NCBI GenBank assembly: GCA_028565635.1
Contig: JAOXYB010048747.1
Location: 1 to 11,982 of the forward strand
DNA: 11,982 nucleotides
From: Phoronis ovalis
Lineage: Eukaryota > Phoronida > Phoronidae
Direction: 5' to 3'
The translations under genes and the position numbers were made by a program. The notes below the pieces were generated by a model. The model worked only from the letters and a program-made list of their open reading frames with translations, was not told the DNA's origin and searched no databases. Below are positions 7,490 to 11,982 of this stretch, in pieces; positions within the stretch are counted from its first letter, which is position 1; each line of letters begins with the position of its first letter.

Positions 7490-9250
7490 AAGAAATATAT
7501 TGTCTAATTTATGCTGCTGTTGCTGTCATGTTTTTTGCAAGTTCCACAGTACCTTTTTATTCCAGAGCATTAAATTCCCTGGGTAAAATACAGCGTACTT
7601 TATAGCATGGTTTTAATATGGTGGATCCGTCAGAAAAAGCATTGGAACATAAAAGTACCACATTTGGGACATACTATCCACACTTATACAACGATACACA
7701 AAATAATATATTTTTTCGGTTGACATTGTCATTATTGTTAATTTTTAATTTGATCCTGAAAAAATGAAATCATAGTTTTACACGTTTATTTACAACAATA
7801 TTCGACACTTATGCCATTGAGTATTACAATCAGATATACACAACAGCATTAATACTGTTTACAATATTTCACAACGCAACACAATAAAACTATATTAAAA
7901 CAATTACAATATTTACTACCAATGATAATGCGAGTTATTACTTAGGTAATAAATTTCTGTAGGGCTGAACTGTATCATTCCTTCTGGCTTCCATGATTTC
8001 AACCTACGCGCGTAGAAGGCGTGTTGAGAAAGACGCTCGCAGTTTTTATTAGAAACAATGCTAACAATTGACGAAATGTGCCGAGATCTGGCTTTATCTT
8101 ATTAATAAATTTATTGTAATAGTTCTTTTATTGAATGGATTTACATTTTTACAACGTCTTGTTCGCTCAAGAACAATTAAGAAAATACATTCTATATTGT
8201 TAGTTCTGCGCGAGATTGATAAAGTTACGATATATTCCAAGAAGGGCACGCTGCAAATTGATCTTTTTTTAAATAGATGATTACCTGCAAAAACTCTAAT
8301 ATTACATAATACAATATTAGGACAGTTCCGCTTTTAGTTGAACATGCAAGTAATAATGCACCTTTTAATACAGCTCCCAACAGGCCACGTATTTATTTTT
8401 TAGGAAGAAACTTTCCTCGTTTTCTGCAAGTGCAACAAAAAACAAAGTAGTCTTAAAGCATAGTACAATCGAATATATCATTATAGCTAGGATATATAAA
8501 ACTCTAAGTGTATTATATTTAATATATAAAATTTGTGACATACTTTGTATTGTGCAGAAAAATGCTTCTTTGCTAATATATGAACAATGTTAGCCCAGCG
8601 CTGTAAAATATATTTTAGGAAGAACTATTGTTTTTTTTTTACTATCGCACTCTGTTCACCGTTCTATATGACTTACAATTAATCAAAGGCTATCCTCAAA
8701 AACAAAAAAATATTTGACAACAAAATAATTGCTTTATTTGTATTATGAGGAAATTTGAACATTAACTAATGGTAAGTTATGGGAAATTAAAATGTAACGT
8801 AATTTTTAGTATGTTAGTTTTATAATTTTTACATGCTCTAATTAACAAAACAGTAACATTAAAATTCATGCAAGTATGCATAGCCTGCCAAATATTCATA
8901 TTAGTTCCCGGGAGAAGAATAATCCGTATGTATGGAAATAAAAACATAAATTCATTAAAAATATCTTGGATATCTGGGTGGTCTAGATAATGTTCAAAAC
9001 ATCCCCTTTCCGTATTCCAGTTTTTACATGTCAGAGCATTGTCACCGCCAAGGCTCAAAAAGGGGAAAATGTGTGTAGAAAAATTTTAACAATGTTCACA
9101 ACTTTGATTTAAAAATAGTTGGTAATTACAGTTTGAATCAAAATTATGTATTAGGTGTTTTGTATTCACTACAGACTTGTTCTATCTCAAAAAAGGGGAC
9201 AAAACATGTGTCAAAGATAGTTCTGAGCTGTACCACTGCTGCTAATATGC
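7490..9250. other. Element interior, middle part; no confirmed gene
   Basis: Mostly AT-rich. Short frames exist: plus 7618 (49 codons, start MVDPSEKALEHKS, good ATG context), plus 8068-8280, minus 8777-9058. None shows a known motif, and the splice sites around the last do not join neighbours in phase. A GC-richer patch at 8000-8040 contains the perfect 12-bp palindrome CTACGCGCGTAG (8004-8015). Just downstream on the minus strand, ATG at 7994 opens the 18-residue frame MEARRNDTVQPYRNLLPK. Confidence 0.35.
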
Positions 9251-9254
9251 TTAC

Positions 9255-9464
9255 CTTGTGGTGTTTCAACAATTTGTTTAAGGCAGCAGTGAGTTTGATG
9301 AACAATGGAGAAGGTGTTTTTACCACATAGGCAGGCGAGATCGAGAGATGAAGAGCATGCAGTTGCTGATGTTTCTTTTATAACCTGAAGCAACTTTCCG
9401 CCACTTGCAACAGGTCCAATTTGTGTAAAGATCGTATAAGCTTTAAGGCATTGGTGGGACTTCA
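9255..9464 (-). pseudogene. Possible exon or gene remnant inside the element
   Basis: A 210-nt minus-strand segment is flanked by good splice signals: an acceptor with ttggtttttcccgatacatc and caccatcag before it, and a donor caag|gtaagc after it. It is open in the frame reading VKSHQCLKAYTIFTQIGPVA to LKQIVETPQ, with phase 1 at both ends. A second frame is open over its last 41 codons and ends PLFIKLTAALNKLLKHHK in phase 0. I cannot decide between the frames and recognise neither. It could be an exon of a gene carried by the element, or chance. Confidence 0.3.
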
Positions 9465-9584
9465 CTGATGGTGATGTATCGGGAAAAACCAACACGATTT
9501 TCAAGTAATGAAATCGCAGTAAGTGTGATTTTTTTAACAGATGAGTGTTTTTAGGTGCATAATTATAAGTACAAGTATAAAGTG

Positions 9585-9604
9585 GGGGTGGGCGGGGTTG
9601 CGAG
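9585..9604 (+). repeat. Central copy of the subterminal 20-mer
   Basis: GGGGTGGGCGGGGTTGCGAG, one change from 6429-6448 and one from 11490-11509. It is followed by ccgggtgg and then directly by the 16-bp array. GCGAGCCGGG (9600-9609) recurs at 11448-11457, next to the right-hand array, so this unit and array travel together. Confidence 0.7.
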
Positions 9605-9623
9605 CCGGGTGGAATATCTTTAT

Positions 9624-9726
9624 TCCGACGGCCCTCTGATCCGACGGCGCGCTGGTCCAACAGCTCTCTAGTCCGAAGGCTCGCTGGTCCGACGGCTCTT
9701 TAGTCCGAAAGCTCGCTGGTCCGACA
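9624..9726 (+). repeat. 16-bp minisatellite, seven anchors, plus orientation
   Basis: TCCGA (TCCAA once) occurs at 9624, 9640, 9656, 9672, 9688, 9704 and 9720, exactly 16 bp apart each time. The consensus unit is close to CTGGTCCGACGGCTCG. There is no change in length between units, while single-base differences are frequent. The minus-strand frame through it is a repeat readout, not a protein. Confidence 0.9.
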
Positions 9727-9937
9727 ATGGAAATTTTAAAAACGGACAGTAGTCTTAATCCTTTACGCGAACAAAATATCCGGGTAAAATATAGTTTACA
9801 CCACACTAACCCCTATGTCGCTGCAAGTGTACAACATATACCACCTGGGGAGAAATACCGGAATTTAAGTAAAAATGGCTATTATAATAAATATGATTAT
9901 ATTTTTATAAGGACTAGCCAAATATATTGAACCTCAA

Positions 9938-10225
9938 TTACTTTGCGGTATGCTTATAATGTACCCCCATATGTACATAGATATCTTGATGACCGATATA
10001 TGCATGGTTTATTGTGCATAGTTGATACCGTTTTTCCAACTCTGGCAAATTGTCAAGGAGTTCATCCAGCGCACACACGAAGACATTATTTTTTCATGCC
10101 GGAACATTTTTTATGCAATTAATTTTGTGTGCAACCACGGCACCAAAAGGCTTCAAAAATCTTACAAAAATGTTTTTTGTAGTGTTTGAGTACCGGGGTT
10201 TGAGTAATACCACAACTAGATCCTT
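9938..10225 (-). pseudogene. Possible broken minus-strand coding fragment
   Basis: The minus-strand frame from 10225 is open for 43 codons (including YSNTTKNIFVRFLKPFGAVV), has one TGA at 10096-10094, then is open again for 51 codons to TAA at 9940-9938 (including ALDELLDNLPELEKRYQLCT). The second part has protein-like composition and an amphipathic Leu/Glu pattern. No family is recognised. It could be a decayed protein of the element or chance; the plus-strand 65-residue frame in the same place has a less protein-like composition. Confidence 0.25.
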
Positions 10226-10259
10226 TTATTTAATTTGCATCTTTTGAAGTATTGATTAA

Positions 10260-11160
10260 AACTCATAATGTACAAGTCCCCAACAACTATGGCTATAAAT
10301 AATGTTGGAAAAAGCGTTTTTGCCTCAACATAAAGTACGAGTACTCAAACAATTTCAAGATATAAAAAAAAGTAATATGGAATTTTTATTTATCTATTGA
10401 AAATAAACGAAATTGGAGGAAAATTGAAAAACATTTTTTCAAAGCGTTAAATCTATGTGAATTGTAGAGTTTCTTAACAGTTGCATATTAAGCCGACTTT
10501 TACTTGGTTAATTCTAATCAATGTCCCGATCGTGTAGTTTTCGTTTCACGTTCTACGATGTGTATAATCAGTATGCAAAATTAATTTTCTCTCAGAAGCG
10601 AGTTGCTAAACTTTATTATAAAAAAAGCTGGTATCTCATGGTGGGAATAAGCTGTTTTAATAATGCGACATCAATATTTTCACACGGAAGATAATTAAAA
10701 AACATATGAAACTACTAAGGACCATTAAGCCGGCTTGTCATGTTTATAGAATAAATTGGATAGAACAGAGATTAACACTTTTAATAATATTTAGAATATT
10801 TATTTAATTACTTTTTCGAAATTATAACATTTAATTTAATGATAGGGAATCTTAAGCTATTGTAAGTAATATCAAAATATCTTAAAGGTAACATACGATG
10901 ATGATAATGATGAATACGATTAAGATGACGATGATGATAAAACAGGTTTCTTGCTCATACCATACCTTTGGGAAAATGTTTTGTCAGCGTGATTGATAAC
11001 TAACAGGAATTAAAATTTTGGAATGTGGCGTTTTTTAGGAACGCTATTGTTTCGCAAAACACTTAACAATTCTCCAGAACAGTGCTACGTATAACCAAGA
11101 CAGCCGCTAAGTCAGAGCTAAAAAGCAGTAATCACTCTCCTTAAAATAGGCATTATTTAC
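10260..11160. other. Element interior, right part; no gene
   Basis: Strongly AT-rich sequence with no useful frame. A GAT/GAC trinucleotide stretch lies at 10896-10939. Nothing else is recognised. Confidence 0.45.
10896..10939. repeat. Imperfect (GAT)n microsatellite
   Basis: Runs of gatgatgat and gacgatgatgat interrupted by single-base changes (gatgatgataatgatgaata, then gattaagatgac and onward). Confidence 0.7.
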
Positions 11161-11179
11161 CATTTATTTATTTTGTGTT

Positions 11180-11427
11180 TCGGACCAGCGAGCTTTCGAA
11201 CCAATGAGCCTTCGGACCAGAGAACCCAAATTGCGTTAAAAACTACAAAAATGTGACTAAGTTTTTCAGTCCGTTAAAAAGTTATATAACTTTTTTATTA
11301 TTCTATTAAACTTATTATTTTTTACAAAATTGAATATTTTAACACTGAAATACATTATTTAAATCTAATTACAATAAGAAAATAGTAGTGTCGGTCCAGC
11401 GAGCTGTCGGACCAGAGAGCTTTCGGA
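11180..11427 (-). repeat. 16-bp minisatellite, two short arrays in reverse orientation
   Basis: The reverse complement of the 9624 unit occurs as TCGGA/TCGAA/TCGGA at 11180, 11196 and 11212, and as TCGGT/TCGGA/TCGGA at 11391, 11407 and 11423, again exactly 16 bp apart. The arrays are separated by about 160 bp of AT-rich sequence (11228-11390). They face the seven-unit array and lie just inside the right end of the putative element. Confidence 0.85.
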
Positions 11428-11489
11428 GAATTAACTGGGCAGTCCCCGCGAGCCGGGGGGTTTAACGATATTTTTTTCGAAGTTAATTA

Positions 11490-11543
11490 GGGGTGGGCGA
11501 GGTTGCGAGTGCGGATGGGCGCTTACGCGCGACAAATACGGTA
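11490..11543 (-). repeat. Right terminal inverted repeat and subterminal block
   Basis: GGGGTGGGCGAGGTTGCGAG (11490-11509), then atgggcgcttacgcgcgac, then aaatacggta ending at 11543. The last 28 bases are the inverted partner of 6371-6397. Two TGGGCG motifs lie at 11494 and 11516. Confidence 0.6.
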
Positions 11544-11639
11544 TTAGCCCCCAATAAACCTGCTCTTTTCATCATGCAATTTACGTAAGAAAATAATGAA
11601 ATAATACAGAGAAATATGATAAATAAAAGAAAAAAGAAA

Positions 11640-11803
11640 CAATCTATGTATTTAATTTCGAAATGTAATGAGGAAGTAAATAATTTCTTTTCGTTTCGGA
11701 TCTTGAATGTATTCAGGTCGCCGAGGTGTGTAACGGCGATAATTGGGCAATTTGGGAGGGCGTGAAAGTTATCGAAAGCTTGCCAGTGTGTCAAGTTTTT
11801 AGT
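11640..11803 (-). pseudogene. Possible protein-coding fragment, weakly GTPase-like
   Basis: The minus-strand frame after a TGA at 11806 is open and reads THWQAFDNFHALPNCPIIAV then THLGDLNTFKIRNEKK and on to EIKYIDCF. The first 90 bases are clearly GC-richer than the background with C-rich third positions, as expected of old coding sequence. After about 11640 it dissolves into pyrimidine-rich low-complexity sequence. A hydrophobic strand followed by THL-D is reminiscent of the G4 (TKxD/THxD) region of GTPases, but the G1 and G3 motifs are not in the window. An ordinary exon with an unseen donor, or a retrogene piece, are alternatives. Confidence 0.3.
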
Positions 11804-11806
11804 TCA

Positions 11807-11982
11807 GCTCTCATACACCTTGTGAAAGGCAGCAAATTTTCAAATTATAAATATAAATCAATTTTTCTTCGTGGCTAAAGAAACAAAAGGAATCCCGGTT
11901 TTGTAAAGCTACAGCATTGGCCGGGTGAACCTCCTCGCAATTTCTCCATATAAGGAGTTTTCAGAGGTTGGGTTGCTCGCTG
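11807..11982. other. Right edge, nothing recognised
   Basis: Mixed-composition sequence ending gaggttgggttgctcgctg. No frame or repeat is recognised; it may belong to the next feature outside the window. Confidence 0.3.

Larger units (their letters stand above)
6371..11543. mobile_element. Putative 5.17-kb TIR-bounded DNA transposon, decayed or non-autonomous
   Basis: The two ends are inverted copies: 6371-6397 against the reverse complement of 11516-11543, both starting TACCGTATT and ending CGCCCA, 25 of 28 aligned columns identical with one gap. Near the ends the hexamer TGGGCG/CGCCCA is iterated (6392, 6433, 6461, 6485; 11494, 11516), once more centrally at 9589, and I found it nowhere else in the window. 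Iterated subterminal motifs are typical of EnSpm/CACTA transposons, and the left end reads aCTACCG; both points are suggestive only. A target-site duplication is not clear: TTAG lies at 6362-6365 and 11544-11547 but not immediately adjacent on the left. No intact transposase frame is visible. The two ends might instead belong to separate solo copies. Confidence 0.5.

Noticed and set aside
7618-7767. 49-codon plus-strand frame starting MVDPSEKALEHKS
   Set aside because: Good ATG context, but no homology I recognise, no splice signals and a low-complexity hydrophobic tail; too short to call.
8777-9058. 93-residue minus-strand frame as an exon following 9464-9255
   Set aside because: The only good acceptor (9055-9054) would join in the wrong phase for both candidate upstream frames and hit a stop.
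9211-9660. The full 149-residue minus-strand frame as one gene
   Set aside because: Its first third is the translated 16-bp minisatellite and GC block; only 9464-9255 has coding-like features and splice borders.
9624-9726. CRISPR-like array
   Set aside because: Units are contiguous 16-bp tandem copies with no unique spacers, in a eukaryotic context.

Overview
The window looks like animal nuclear DNA. It is AT-rich, has GT-AG introns with pyrimidine-rich acceptors, a long AU-rich 3' untranslated region, and many short dispersed and tandem repeats. The repeat style (GC-rich dispersed repeats ending near 'ggatccgcc', a 'ggggcccgtt' foldback, a 16-bp 'ctggtccgacggctcg' minisatellite) is what I associate with bivalve or other lophotrochozoan genomes. 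That placement is inference. I see no bacterial genes, rRNA, tRNA or CRISPR array.

Left third (about 1-4030). A GC-rich repeat fragment lies at 85-252. It is followed by the last three coding exons of one plus-strand gene (872-1009, 1456-1651, 1935-2199). Splice sites and codon phases agree across all junctions, and 199 C-terminal residues are visible. An AT-hook-like RRGRPRK motif is formed across the last splice junction, so a nuclear, DNA-associated protein is possible. I cannot name the family. The 3' UTR is long, with several AATAAA signals, four Pumilio-type UGUAHAUA motifs, a hairpin and an embedded foldback repeat.

Middle (about 4030-6370). This stretch has no gene and is rich in repeats: a diverged second copy of the left-end repeat (4411-4500), a six-unit 21-22 bp CTAGGAC tandem array (4537-4665), an inverted-repeat block (5720-5818), and a dispersed repeat with 'ACCCCTAAACGGG' motifs about every 32 bp (5820-6300), including a perfect 20-bp palindrome.

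Right half (6371-11543). Two inverted ends, 25 of 28 aligned columns identical, begin TACCGTATT and bracket 5.17 kb. The hexamer TGGGCG/CGCCCA is concentrated near both ends, and a 16-bp minisatellite occurs inside in opposite orientations (seven units at 9624; three plus three at 11180 and 11391). This fits a decayed or non-autonomous cut-and-paste DNA transposon, possibly EnSpm/CACTA-like. No intact transposase is visible. Minus-strand open stretches at 10225-9938 and 9464-9255, and a splice-like micro-exon at 7477-7444, may be remnants of genes carried inside it.

Beyond the right end, a GC-richer minus-strand fragment (11803-11640) reads like a piece of a protein, with weak resemblance to a GTPase G4 region.
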